64,000 bases of DNA from Athripsodes cinereus (lineage: Eukaryota; Arthropoda; Insecta; Trichoptera; Leptoceridae). The position numbers and the translations under genes were made by a program. Positions within the stretch are counted from its first letter, which is position 1, and each line of letters begins with the position of its first letter. Shown here piece by piece: positions 32,488 to 44,080 of the stretch. The notes beneath the pieces are model-generated. The model made no database searches. It saw only the letters and a list, made by a program, of their open reading frames with translations, and was not told the DNA's origin. The stretch spans positions 19,915,542 through 19,979,541 of the forward strand of contig OX388305.1 of NCBI GenBank assembly GCA_947579605.1, in the 5' to 3' direction.

Positions 32488-32900
32488 TATAAGGAATAGA
32501 AGTGGTCCAAGTATGGAACCTTGAGGAACAACGCAACTAATCGTGGCTGTTTGTGATATAACATTATTTAATTCAACATATTGTTGACGATTTGCTAGAT
32601 AAGATTGAAAAAACTCATTTTTTGTGCCTTTAATTCCATAGCATCGAAGTTTTTCTATCAGCATGTTATGATTTACACAATCAAAAGCTTTGGAAAGGTC
32701 ACAAAAAATTCCACATGTAGATTCTTTTCTATCTAAAGACTCCAAAACTATTCGTAGAAGGGAAGCAATTCCGTCAGAAGTACTTTTTTCTTTTTGGAAT
32801 CCAAATTGATTGCAATGAATGATTTTGTTAGTTTCTAGGTAGTCAGTGAGTTGAATATACCGGTTATAAGTGGCACGTGACCACGTAATATCGAGTTTTT
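32488..32900 (-). pseudogene. LINE reverse transcriptase core fragment (L9), minus strand
   Basis: One open minus-strand frame without stops reads TYNRYIQLTDYLETNKIIHC, then NQFGFQKEKSTSDGI, GIFCDLSKAFDCVNHNML, SYLANRQQYVELN and VPQGSILGPLLFLI. These are RT blocks: the finger N-Q-F-G-F-R, the first catalytic aspartate block D-L-S-K-A-F-D-x-V and the P-Q-G-S-x-L-G-P-L-L-F block. The Y-x-D-D block is missing because the fragment is cut on its 3' side near 32488. Upstream of 32900 the match is lost. The uninterrupted frame suggests a fairly recent fragment of the CR1/Jockey group. Confidence 0.9.
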
Positions 32901-33903
32901 TTATACTTACATACCTATGCTTAAATTACAAACAATGGACCCATATTGAGATAAGTCAATTGAAATAGTAAAGATGTTTGTTTTATTATTGATTAAATTG
33001 GAATAAATCACATTTTTGCGATAAAATCGCTCTCTGTGAATGTATCGTATTTAACATTAATATATTTTATCTAAAATTGCTTGTAACGAACGTTGAGTAA
33101 ATAAAAAATATAACCACTTAGATAAATACTGGCTTGAATGCGAAAGAAAATGTATAAAAAGTATTTGGACAACATTCCTGTGCACGAAAATTGTTAGTAT
33201 CAAAACCAGCTCTCTTTAACTATAAAAAATACAAATAAGTTTGTTTTTATTTACTGAAAGAAAACTTTCACATTTTTGCCATCCTATTGCACAGTGCACT
33301 GTACCGTAAACTTTTCCACATTAACCTAGACGATATTAAGGCATCTATTGTTATTTTATTTAGCAGCAAAGTATATAGGTAATGTGAAACCTATGGGACG
33401 CTAAACTTGAAATAATTTATAAAATAGACAGTGTGCTCATTGCAGCGCGAATGTGAAAATCTTATTTTCTCTGAAAATTTGTCGCTTTTCACATTTACTA
33501 AGATAACATCTCCCACAAGATATTAAACAAGTATTTCAATTTATTTTTGAAAAGGAAATAATGTGAAAGTTCGTTATACAGTGTGTTCTCCTAAAGTTTT
33601 TTGTAAAAGATACAGTGTTTTAATTTAATCAAATCAAATAGTTAACTATTACATTTTCTCTTCATTCTTATAATCCAGTAGATAAAGTTTTGGGTAGAGG
33701 GCGCTCTTGTAGCTGACTGAACCCATAAATTCTCCAATTTTTATAATAAAAAATATAAAAGTTAATATCGATTAAGTTTTCTTTTTATTTATCGACTTAT
33801 ATGAAGAATTTTTAATTATAAATTATTTTGATTTCAGCGTTTATTGCCTTCAAATTGAGTGATTAGTTTTAATAAAATGGAAATATAGAATTAAACATAA
33901 CAA
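32901..33903. other. Intergenic, nothing firmly assigned
   Basis: tttcacatt or its complement recurs several times between 33260 and 33570 (33270, 33450, 33488, 33560), hinting at a decayed foldback repeat, but no ends could be defined. No gene. Confidence 0.4.
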
Positions 33904-34127
33904 CAAATGATAGTTGGCCAAAAAGAGCACTGTTCTTCCGTCCGCAGGGGTTCCGTTGGCCCGGGCGTCCCTCTTTCACAATACACCGTTCCTATGACAA
34001 CGATATCAGAGCGCAAGGAATGTCGTGGGAAGAGGTGACGCAATTGGCACAGAGACGCTCTGAATGGAGGAGGCTGGTTTCTGCCCTGTGCTCCCGAGAG
34101 GAGCGTTGAGGGCGATGATGATGATGA
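33904..34127 (+). pseudogene. L1 LINE 3' end with intact C-terminal reading frame and target duplication
   Basis: The frame is open to its natural TGA: NDSWPKRALFFRPQGF, RWPGRPSFTIHRSYDND, MSWEEVTQLAQRRSEWRR, LVSALCSREER. GAT repeats then follow. The 11-bp ATAGAATTAAA occurs both at 33885-33895 and at 34127-34137 after the tail, a plausible target duplication from target-primed insertion, with about 9 bases of unexplained filler at the left junction. It gives the best reading of the L1 C-terminus. Confidence 0.82.
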
Positions 34128-34137
34128 TAGAATTAAA

Positions 34138-35304
34138 TTTAAAAAAGGTTGTGGGAATAAAAAAAGTTTACCTACATGATTTCTATTATTGAAATAATAA
34201 AAAAAAGGTGTGTCAAAATCGCTACATATCGAGGTGATTAATTACTAAAAACAGCGTAATATAACCGTATAAGTGATCCAATAGTAACAATAATCCAATG
34301 ATGTGTATTTCTTTAATAAAAAGGTCTTTTAGAGCAAATTTTTTTGAATTAACTAAACTGCTTAAAATAGTAATGCACTTATGTGAAAACAGTACTAAAA
34401 AACTAATCCAGGTTAAAATATCTTAGGAATATGACGGCGTTCCTCAGTCCTCCACAAACATTTGAATGTAACATTAAAATATGCGCTTTACTAACATTTA
34501 TATTTCACTTTTTAATTTTTTAATACGATAGAATTAATAAATCAAATGTTTTTGTGTTAACACTTTGGAAATTCATTTTAACGATAGAATTATACTGAAA
34601 TATAATTTATTTGATACAAGCGGTAAGTAAGTCATAAAATATATTTGTCTAACTTGAATCCGAATCAAATTTTATCACTTTTGTACAGTGTAAAATGGAA
34701 GCTATGTAGGTATATAAAAGTATGAAATATCCGACAAATATCAAATTCAAATCTTAGTTTGAAGAGTGCCGTAGAGTTGGATTTTATTATATATCTATTT
34801 TTCCACTATCCTTTACCGATTCGAATCGGTACTACAGTTCCGGTTATTAAGTCAACACTTGCTACGATATATCTACCTAGTAGTAATAATACTAACGCTA
34901 CTACAGTGGTTATATATACAAAGATTATTGTTATAATGGTATGAACGTTTTCCGGTTGAGCGCGCACTGAAATCCGCTAAGGCTTAATATTTGCCCGGAT
35001 ACTAACGTTTGTGAAACTAAATGCATCTATATTTAGTAACTGCCTGCATTATTTTATGTATTTTTACAAACGAATCCTTGCATGTTCTTCCTATTTTTAG
35101 TGCAGTGTAGGTATATATTTGATAATAGTTTCTAAAGAAATATTACCATTTTGGTCAAGCCTTTCTAACAATTTACTATTATATCTGTATATTTATTCTT
35201 CTTTAATTAATTAGACGTACCAACTTAAGATTGATACTTATTCAATAATGTTTAAATTTGAAAGAACTATTATTTGTCAGGATTGAAGAACTTTTAACAA
35301 TCAT
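34138..35304. other. Intergenic, nothing recognised
   Basis: A+T-rich. A palindromic ccgattcgaatcgg lies at about 34817-34830 but nothing larger was defined. No gene. Confidence 0.45.
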
Positions 35305-35440
35305 GTCATCATCATATCCGTCTGTCCCACAACTCTGAGGAACCTGACCATCATGCCGTGTTCTTCATACCATCTCTCTCAACCTCAAATGATCCTTCGC
35401 CGTATGTAAGGTCTCATAAGTGAGTTCTGTGTAGCCTCCT
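35305..35440 (-). repeat. L2 LINE 3' fragment, minus strand
   Basis: Matches the 6097 copy in the 3'-most blocks: atcatcat tail, gaggaacctgaccatcatgc, then ttcgccgtatgtaagg-type sequence. Shorter and more diverged. Confidence 0.5.
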
Positions 35441-35493
35441 TAATTTGTTAGAATAGAATAGGTATTTATTATTTTTTTATAAATTATTTTACT

Positions 35494-35572
35494 GGAATTT
35501 GGATAAACGTCTTGATGACAAAACAAATCAGACACCTCGATTGGAGAACCATGTTTATATAATGTAACATTG
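35494..35572 (+). repeat. Unclassified repeat, copy 2
   Basis: Pairs with 24677-24753: gaatttggat, gatgacaaaacaaatcag, cacctcgattggagaaccat, gtttatataatgtaa. Family unknown. Confidence 0.5.
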
Positions 35573-38155
35573 TGCCAAATTTAATCAGAAGAATTGCTTA
35601 ATTTGCTTGCCGATACTTCATCTTGCTGGTACTCGGCCCCTTCCATTGTTTCAGCTATTATTACTATTTCCAATCACATAATAAAGGCATAACGAATAGC
35701 AATCCACAGCCTTCTGAATTTATGACTCGCCAACAACTTATAAGTAAAAGAATGTTTGTTTATCCGTTAAAGGAGCTTTTATTAAAAAAAAAAATAATAT
35801 AGAAACACCATCAGTAACATCTAACAACTATTTATAATTCATTGGGAGTCTTCTTCTTCTTCCTGTTTCCACAAATCTGTGAATCTGTTTCTATGATGTC
35901 GAGATCCCCTTTAACAGAGCTCCAATTATCTTGCCATCTTTATGCAGGAGCTGAGGCTGTTCCTGAAAATAAAACTTATTCTTATTTATCTCACATTTCT
36001 TTTTAAGTTTTTAGTAATTATCGATTGGGACTGGTTCAGAATATGTTTACATTAATAACAAAGATATGTATGTAAATACGTTTGGTGAGAAAAATACAAT
36101 TTTTGAAAATATAAAATCGTTTCCAAATTTCACATCAGTTCTCCCTTAGGATTCTTATGGAAAATAAAGTAAGTTGGCGTTTCATTTAGTTACACACATA
36201 TTATGAATATTTCAGATAAATATATAGAAATCGAAAATAAAAATACCTATTTTGATTTTAAATTATGAAGCAGGCATCAGTAACAGCACGTGTAAGTAAT
36301 ACCAAAATATTCTAAATAAGTTTGCTTAGCTTAGCATCTCAATTTTTCAGAAATAAGACAAATGCTTACATTTTTTTTTGACAATTCATTTTTTTTTTCT
36401 CTTTCTCAAACTTTTTATGTGTGAAAGACGTGGTAGTATTGATTGATATCTTGGATTATTGGGTTATTTGAAAGTTTTAATTTCTTATTTGAAATTTTGA
36501 CTAATATTTTTTTTTATCTAGTAGATAAGTAATTGATTGTTAAATGCAAACTTATTAAAACTGACAGCTATATTATATTCATACGTAAAACCTAGTCTTG
36601 GTGTGGCAATTTGAAGTATTATTTTTTTTTAAAACTATGGAATTCTTTTTTGTATAAACGCTGAAAGTTGTACCTACATGTTTTGCAAAAATAATTACAA
36701 ATAGGTATGTTTCGTGTAGATTTTATGAATGTGATCAAACTGCAAGATTTCAACGAATTAAGTTTTTGATATAACTCATTGATAATAAGTAGATAGGTAT
36801 ATGAAATCGCCTCAAACATTAAATTTGTTCATGAAAGATATGCTACAATTTGGTTCCATCACTGTTGAACAAACAGAATAATTCTTCATTTTATTATTTA
36901 CTCCATTTAAAATGTATACCTATATACTCCCTTGTTTTACAAAACTGCCATTTGAAAACTCGACCACACCACAATAAGTACACCGACGGTTTCAGTCGAA
37001 TTTAGAGTCCACTGGGATTTGAGCAATATTCTACCCATCCTTTGAGCTCCATACCATAAATATGCGACTTTATTGATTAAAAAGTACCCGTTTACAAAAA
37101 AAAGTGGAGCAACAATCCATAAAATAAGGTGCGGTATAATTAACTTAGTGATCTAGTGACAAAGATAATATTCCTTATTATTTGACCATACCGCAGAATC
37201 ACAGTAGGCACGTGGGATAGTTAGAAGGTCAACTGCATATTTAATAAAGTGCAAATCGGCCTTTCCTTGCTATACCGAGCATTATTATTTGCACGTGATG
37301 AAGCATTTAATATCTTCTTAAATTGACCGATATTAAAAAAAATGTAATAAGTATATTATCAAATCTATGTTAACTGATGAAAGACAGTGATTAAAATAAG
37401 AGAATACATGGTTAGCGAAGTCAAACAGGATTACCTTTATTTTTTAATTTTCAAATTATTTTGATGAGTGTGCTATTTCAAACGAGTGGATGGCCTTGAG
37501 AAAAATAGAATAGAATAGAGTGTGCTATTTAGTGTTTCGATATTTTCATGAATCTACTCACGGTTTCATTTTTGTAAGACGAAAGACTTTTTTACATAAG
37601 TATATTTTGGACGAAAAAACAAGTTCTTTTTACCCAATTACTATCGGATTGACCATTACCTGTTAAATATACCACATGTATCGGACGACACAGCATTTAT
37701 ACATTTTATATTAAAACAATATTATGTTGTATTTAGTTTAATAATTGATGTTTGTAGGTAGGTAATGTTACTGTTTTTTTTTTTAATAAATGTTATGGAA
37801 AACAGAAAAAGCGGTAACAAAATTAATACTTATTTCTGACAACTCACTGACACCATACGTTGTATTTCTTCACACTTCTACTCTACAGTTAATACTTGGA
37901 TTGCTGGTGACATTGCCTTTGATCAGAGTGAGAGATCAATCCGGCGGAAGTATTCATCTACGAGTTAGGTTGTCGAAGAAGTCTCCGAGTTAAATGTGAG
38001 ACGGTAGCGATGGGTAGGGCCAACATTACATCAACGCACCCGGATAAAAGAGGAGAGGGACATATTATGCGTGGCTGTTAGTGCTTGCACCTTTATTCCT
38101 CTTCCTATATATTTGCGAACAACTCGACAAGGTGAATATTGTGCGCACTGAAAGT
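35573..38155. other. Intergenic, nothing firmly assigned
   Basis: A cttcttcttcttcc run at 35850-35864 followed by gatgtcgagatcccc may be the end of another minus-strand LINE (AAG-type tail), but no protein pattern was readable. The rest is A+T-rich without genes or clear repeats. Confidence 0.4.
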
Positions 38156-38340
38156 TTACGGTAGATCCAGTTGTACAGCATCCATTCTGCAATGCCTTCT
38201 CAGATGACTATTTAAGCTACTTTGAAACAGGCACACTCTATCACACTTGGGGCATGGGTGCTCTCCCACAGGTGGGCGATGGTTTGTTCTGTCCTTTGGG
38301 TAGTATTTATGAGCAAGTTGTCTCTATTTATACCTCCACA
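38156..38340 (-). pseudogene. C2H2 zinc-finger segment, probably a LINE ORF2 C-terminus
   Basis: The minus frame reads QLAHKYYPKDRTNHRPPVGE, then HPCPKCDRVCLFQSSLNSHL and RRHCRMDAVQLDLP before a stop at 38156-38158. It contains a perfect C-x2-C-x12-H-x3-H finger. Single fingers of the form C-x-x-C-x-R-x-C-x-S-x-x-x-L-x-x-H close several insect LINE ORFs (C-G-R-x-C-x-S-R-x-G-L-x-x-H). A stop codon lies just upstream near 38335, so it is a fragment. A host zinc-finger exon cannot be excluded. Confidence 0.5.
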
Positions 38341-39924
38341 CCACCTAAAGAATCTGCAGTCCTTGTACTCGTGCAGTACTCTACATATTGTTGAAGAATA
38401 TATGAAAAAAATGTTTTAATTATAACTTTACGTTCATTTAAAATAATCATCATACAACACATTTACATAGCACGCTGTTTTTCTTTTTATAAAATGTAAG
38501 AAAAAAAATTGAGAAAATAAAAAATATTTCGTGAATTTTATCAAAAAAAAATATATTATGAAATATTTCCAAACTCGGCAAGGTTTCCAAAAAATAAGTC
38601 CTTTGAAGATGCGACCCTTAATAGTAAGTAAGTACGTCCTTAAAATTTGTAAGGGTAGAAATAGTTGGAATACTTTTTGAATGAGTGAAAATAAAGCTTC
38701 TGAAATCATCAAAGGTGAAAAACGTTTTTACGTTTCACTTGATTCAGAATGCGTTTGTAAATTAAACCTTGTTGTTATTATGTTTTTTTGCAAAAAGAGA
38801 TGATGTTCTTTGAAACTTAAACACTTGCAGACCATCTAAACTAGATTTCATTTCATATGATCGATTTTCATTCAATTCTAATTAAATAATGACGTTGTAA
38901 TAAATGATAATTTTTCGTATAAGAAAACCAAGGTGCTAGTTTTTAGGCATTAAAAATGGACATGCCTGTTTGAAGTAGGTAGGTACAATGCCAGTAGAGC
39001 TCATAATCTAATTTAATTTTGAATGTTTTCCATACTTAGCATCGATTTTATTCTCTACTTTTCATGTTTATTTCAAACAATTTAAATCACTAAAAAAACA
39101 GTTTTAAGCAGTTCAACACAAACAACATTTTTGCATATTATGTAGTTAAGAAACTTAAAACTTGATTTGTTTGAATTCGATATGAAATCACACATACCTA
39201 TATTTATACACTGATACATTCTTTACGGGTTAGAAAAAAATATTAATCTTACATAAATAAACCATCGACCTGTAAACAAACCATCATATTTCATAGTTGA
39301 TAAATTGTTTAAAAAAATTTTTTCATGGCACAGTGTGAAAATATACTACATACATTGTCTGTTAGGTATCGGACGAAGATCCATTCCAGTCACAATTGAT
39401 TTATGCAAGTAGGTTTGTCTTTGATATGCACATAGGTATCATTTTTCAACAACAACAAACCAAGAATAAAATTGAATCATATTATATCTATATACTCGTA
39501 GGTATATACGGTAAGTAAAATACATCTATGGATAAATAACATAAACCAGTGTACATACCTACATGTATCAGATAAAGGAATAACAATATAAAACTAATAT
39601 ACAATGTGACAGGTGCCGTACAATACTTGCGGATTTCAATTCCCAGTGCAATTTTGTAGGAATTCGTAAGTAGTATGTATCTTGTATAGCAATAATATTG
39701 GTAGGTAGACCTACTCACTTCCTATAGACATCTACCTGTGTTATTTTGTACTCAATTTCATTTCTTACAATGTATGTACCTTCTAATATGAATGTATGTT
39801 TGTATGTACAAAGTTCATATTACCATATACTTACTTTGTATTATCAAATATGAGTACTATGTAGGTAATAGTTCGGAATGTTGTCGTTTATTGTCAATAT
39901 AGTATTATTTTATTTATTTCTTCC
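38341..39924. other. Intergenic, nothing recognised
   Basis: A+T-rich. Frames at 38434-38712 and 39488-39718 (minus) look like chance. Confidence 0.45.
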
Positions 39925-39995
39925 GTGGAGTACCCAGCAAAGAATTGGTCTCTCACTCTTTTTCGTAAGTTGTCAAGTGTCGTTATATATTTTGG
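39925..39995 (-). repeat. Family A fragment, reverse
   Basis: ttccgtggagtacccagcaa, agaattggtctctcactctt, tttcgtaagttgtcaagtgt. The best preserved version of this end of the unit. Confidence 0.7.
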
Positions 39996-40035
39996 AAGTA
40001 TGTTTGCGAGGGATGGTAATACGAAAGGGAGATGG

Positions 40036-40605
40036 AAAAAAGAAAAGTGGCTGGTGCGAGAGTGAACGATTCACTTCGATCTATTGTTAGCAATAGCAAT
40101 GTCTCGAACATGACTAAACTGCTGGTGCACAACGCCATCCTCGTAACAACACTTACATATGTATGCAAGCGAAACTTGGATATGGCTGAAGAAGGACGAG
40201 AGTGGAATAAATGCAGTGGAGATGCGATCACTGAGAAGAATGGTAGGTAAAACATTGCGTGATAGAGTAAGAAATGAGGATATTAGAAAAATGAGTGAGA
40301 ATGCAAGAGGAGTGTTTTGGATCGAATGCGTGTAAATAAATTGAGATGGTTTGGTCGAATGGATGGCGTAAGATTGACGAAGAGGGTGTATTTATCTGAA
40401 AGAGAGGGTGTGAGAAAGCGCAGACGTCTAAGAACTACTTGGCTTGACCACGTGGATCAAGGACGGTCACGTGTGTAAGAGGAATCGGCTTGCATGTATG
40501 AGAAACTGGATGGATGTAGAGGAAGCGAAAGAAGTATGTCAGGATAGATCGACATGGCGTTCCGTTCTCTCTGCCTACCCCACCTGGGAGACGGCGTGTT
40601 TTTAA
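40036..40605 (+). pseudogene. L3 LINE ORF2 C-terminal region, decayed
   Basis: Read with several frame changes: VSNMTKLLVHNAILVTTLTY, then (frame +1) YGCETWIWLKK-like, VEMRSLRRMVGKTLRDRVRN, IRKMSENARGV, RMRVNKLRWFG, RTTWLDHV, EAKEVCQDRSTWRSVLSAYP and TWETA. The L-x-Y-G-x-E-T-W, R-R-M-x-x-x-x-x-x-D-R-V-R-N, R-x-x-W-F-G and R-S-x-W-R blocks are the standard endings of RTE/R4-like insect LINEs. Multiple indels make it dead. It is the longest L3 copy in the window. Confidence 0.82.
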
Positions 40606-40734
40606 ACTATCGAAATGAGTTTGAAAACGATAAATTCTATATAAGAATTTTCCACCCATTGTAAAATTTGTTTGGAATTACATAATATAATTAGTTTGGA
40701 ATAAGTTAAAATGATACAAAATTCAATAATTAGG

Positions 40735-40905
40735 TGAATTAAAACAATTTATTCTTTCTAATTTAAATTATTGGTCACGAGAGAGACGTCTTTCGACTTT
40801 TCAGGTCAGGATTAACATAACAGGATTGATGATGGCATGATAAGTCGAAATATATCTATTTCGTGATCAATAATTTACAGTAGACAGATATACTTGTTTC
40901 AATTA
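40735..40905. mobile_element. Hairpin MITE copy (family of 46602)
   Basis: Left arm ttggtcacgagagagacgtc, tttcgactt. Right arm gtcgaaatatatctatttcg, tgatcaataatttacagtag, cttgtttcaatta. Imperfect inverted repeats of about 60 bp around a roughly 50-bp centre. More diverged than the 46602 copy. Confidence 0.65.
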
Positions 40906-41555
40906 ACCTTATTATTTTGTATATATTACGTTAATTCAATTGCACACGCAAAAAGAGGCGATTAAACAGGAGCAGCGTCACTTAAAATACAAGAGGTTTG
41001 TTTCTACACTTTATTCTTTAAAGCAAGGTGCGAAGCCGAATACAGAAGAAAAAAATGACGTCTACCTATTTTTTTTAATTATCATTCTCTTTGCAAATTC
41101 TAGGCACAAAATTACAATACGATTCAGATATCTACATTTTAGCCACGTCGTATTTCCCTGTAAAAGAAAATACGAATGTAGGTACCTACAGTGTGGAACA
41201 TTTTAGTCGGATTAATGTTACACTGAATATCTTTTACGACGTTTCATAGTATGCAGTCGTTATATATATATTACATGAGTCAAAAGTTTGAGGATATTGT
41301 CAAATCATGTAGGAATATATTACATAATATAGTACTCCCTGTACATAATATGGTCGTTGAATTATATGAAACATCCTCGGTGCATGCAAGGTTTTATAGG
41401 GGTTAAAAAAACTTCTTTGCATGATGATATTATTCTTTGTGTGTGAATCGTCACGTGAGAGTCTTAGAAATTCTATAATGTATTGAATTCCGAGGCACGA
41501 CTAGAAAAATATTCACAGAATATATAATACCTACATAAGTCGGTACATGTGAGTT
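40906..41555. other. Intergenic, nothing recognised
   Basis: The 88-codon frame at 40940-41206 lacks any family signature. No gene called. Confidence 0.45.
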
Positions 41556-41702
41556 GTACCCAAATACAACCTTATACACCTTTCACAGTAAGCTACTAAA
41601 AGCTTGCGTCGTGAAAGGGGAGTTTGCCGGCACCTGGTATCGAACCACGGACCCCATGTTCACGAGGCCGAGACTCTACCTCCAGGCTACCGACGAACTC
41701 AT
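41556..41702 (-). repeat. S1 SINE copy, minus strand
   Basis: Complement of the S1 unit: acccaaatacaaccttatac, acctttcacagtaagct, cgtgaaaggggagtttgccg, gcacctggtatcgaaccacg, gaggccgagactctacctcc, aggctaccgacgaactca. Box B (ggttcgata) and box A (tagcctggagg) are both readable. Confidence 0.85.
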
Positions 41703-41861
41703 TTTTTTTTTTTACGAATTATCGAAAAAATAGCACTTAAAATATTTAATTTCTCTCAACAGCATTTTCCAAGGATATTGGATATGGAGTTCTATCCCTT
41801 TTAATTATTTTATTGCCATGGCGCTAAATATTTTTCGACAATATAAGAAATTACTAATATT

Positions 41862-41935
41862 TATACTGATTGTTGGTTACCTATCCCACAAGTGGGGAAC
41901 CCCGTGATGGGATAGATAGATAATTGTATTCACGT
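41862..41935 (-). repeat. Family A fragment, reverse
   Basis: tgttggttacctatcccaca, agtggggaaccccgtgatgg, gatagatagat. Terminal piece of the unit. Confidence 0.55.
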
Positions 41936-43269
41936 ATCTTTATAATTATCTTGTTAATTAAAATACTGCCATATTACAACAAGAAAAATATACCTAATAA
42001 GGATAATTAACAACACAAAGATCGAGATAGTCCCGAACTAATGTTAGGTATGCGTGTATTATGTATATTTAAAATATAACAAAACAAAATAAGAGCTTAT
42101 TTAGGCAAAATTTCAAACCAAAAACCACGACAAATTTATTAATGTTTCATGTTTAATTACAATGTCAATAATATGTACCTATATATTATCTACATGCATA
42201 AGTAGATATTATGCAAGAACAACATCTTATTATTTGCACCTTAGAATACAAAGGTTTACACGAGGGATTTTCCTTTCATAATGCGAGCTTACATTTACCT
42301 TGACGTGTAAATTTTCAAACACCTTACCGCTGCGCTGTGAAGTGTTGAGATGATGAGATCTAAGTGGATATACCTATAGGTACGTTTGAGAATTAAATGG
42401 GGTTTATGGATGCGCTGTTATATTGTAAAATTTTACTAATCAACTTCAATATCATAATTTGAAAATGCCAATATTGTTATAATCAATTACAGTGTTTCTG
42501 TTATAGTTCAAATTTGCAATAATGGAATCGCGCCGTTAAATATATTGTTTTTTTATATTAACAAAATACTGTTTACTTTTCACTATTGATTTATTACTCG
42601 AGTACTTTTGTCAAAAAAGTTTGACATTTTAAAGAGTTCTCTTGAAAGTAAACAGTGTTTTTGTTTATATCAAATATGTTTGAAATGTCTTTTCACAATG
42701 TGAACACACAAAATCTAGATCTTTTTTTGTAAATTTTCTAGTCTCATATAAAAAATGGAAACATTAATACATCCCAAATATATTATCTATACGTGAGCGA
42801 TTATTTTAAAATTAATATTATTTGGAAACCAATTTTATCATTATAATGTGTTTTTATTTACAAAATAAAAATACTATTTATAACATCAATAGATTCTATC
42901 AGGAACGATATTGGGAAAGAGCTTATTCAAAATGCTTCGTTATTTGGTAATGTTGGTGTTGTTATTATTTTGAATATATTTTTAAGCCACTGTAAATTGA
43001 ATCGAAGCGAATGGACGAAAAGCTATTATGTCACATTGCTTTGTTATTATTATTCAGTTTGATGATGATGATTCTTATTCCGTTAATTGAAGAGTAGCTG
43101 AAAAGCTCTATAATAACGATAGCAGCCGCTTAAAATATTTCATTTAGTGTGCAATATTGCCACAGGAGTAAATATGCAAGTAGTTTTAACTTTTTTTAAA
43201 GTTACATAAATTCCAATTACAAGCAAGGAAGAAACTATGAATGAAATATTAGTACCAAATACATTTTTA
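41936..43269. other. Intergenic, nothing recognised
   Basis: A+T-rich, no gene. gatgatgatgatt near 43060 could be a LINE tail remnant, but no adjoining LINE match was found. Confidence 0.4.
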
Positions 43270-43340
43270 TATACCCCATGGAGTCCCTGGTAAGCGATGA
43301 TTCTTCCAATCTTTTCTCTTAGTTTTTTAAAGTTGTGTTA
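43270..43340 (-). repeat. Family A fragment, reverse
   Basis: ccccatggagtccctggtaa, gcgatgattcttccaatctt, ttctcttagttttttaaag. Diverged end of the unit, just upstream of an L3 LINE piece as at 39925. Confidence 0.45.
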
Positions 43341-43396
43341 TTTTGAATGAATTTTATTAATTCGTTTTGTTTTTTCGTTTTTTCGTCGTTTTGTTT

Positions 43397-43738
43397 TTTC
43401 ATGGATGCAAGAGGAGTGTTGTGGATAGAATGCGTGTAGGTAAATAAATTGAGATGGTTTGGTCATGTGGAACGAATGAAAGATTAAAGAATGACAAAGA
43501 GGATATACTTGGCTGAAAGGAGGGGTGTGAGGAAGCGCTGGCGTCCAAGAACTACATGGCTTGAACATGTAGATCATATTCTCAAGGACGGCCGTGTTCT
43601 GAGTAAAAGACCGACGTGCGTGCATGAGAAATTGTATGACTGTAGAGGAAGCGAAAGAAGTATGTAAGGACAGATCTAATTGGCGTTCCGTTCTCTCTGC
43701 CTACCCCACTTGGGATACGGCGTGAGGGAATAGATAGA
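43397..43738 (+). pseudogene. L3 LINE 3' end
   Basis: gatgcaagaggagtgttgtg, gagatggtttggtcatgtgg, ggaagcgctggcgtcca, agaactacatggcttgaaca, cgttccgttctctctgccta and ccccacttgggatacggcgt follow the 40036 copy in order. It ends in aatagatagatag, showing the L3 tail. Frames include RWFGHVERMK, RKRWRPRTTWLEHVDHI and EAKEVCKDRSNWRSVLSAYP. Truncated at the 5' end, with a few indels. Confidence 0.82.
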
Positions 43739-43924
43739 TAGTTTTTTTCATTTGGTATCGATTTATATACACTTCGATATATTTGCAATGTCCATAAACT
43801 TCATTGGTCAAAATGTTGATGCAATGTACCATTCTGTAATATGTGCCTGTATGTTTTGCTTAGTTATCATAATATTATTTTTTTATTCTATACCTACTAC
43901 TTTACTATTTATTAACACCGTATC

Positions 43925-44080
43925 GCAAGTGGAGTAGCCAGAGATCGCATCTGCACTGCATTTATTCCTATTTTTTAAATGTAAAAGGCGGGTGTTCATA
44001 AAATCTCATATATGTACAAGACAATAATATCTACGATTCAGCAATGAAACATCCCACCTATCCATGCTGAAGACTCAATA
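43925..44080 (-). repeat. Family A copy, reverse
   Basis: gcaagtggagtagccagaga, taaaaggcgggtgttcataa, aatctcatatatgtacaaga, tctacgattcagcaatgaaa, catcccacctatccatgctg. Clear internal order, diverged ends. Confidence 0.65.

Noticed and set aside
31105..32900. Twin-priming inversion of one LINE
   Set aside because: Twin priming puts the inverted 5' part before the sense 3' part. Here the inverted RT piece lies after the tail.
33260..33600. Foldback element with tttcacatt arms
   Set aside because: Only short 9-12-base matches recur. No consistent ends or arm pairing could be established.
39925..40036. Family A fragment plus L3 LINE as one composite element (also at 43270-43397)
   Set aside because: Both L3 pieces follow a Family A end, but the L3 start points differ and the intervening bases do not match, so the adjacency is probably chance.
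40940..41206. 88-codon open frame as a gene
   Set aside because: No homology pattern, no splice or start context, composition like the surrounding intergenic DNA.
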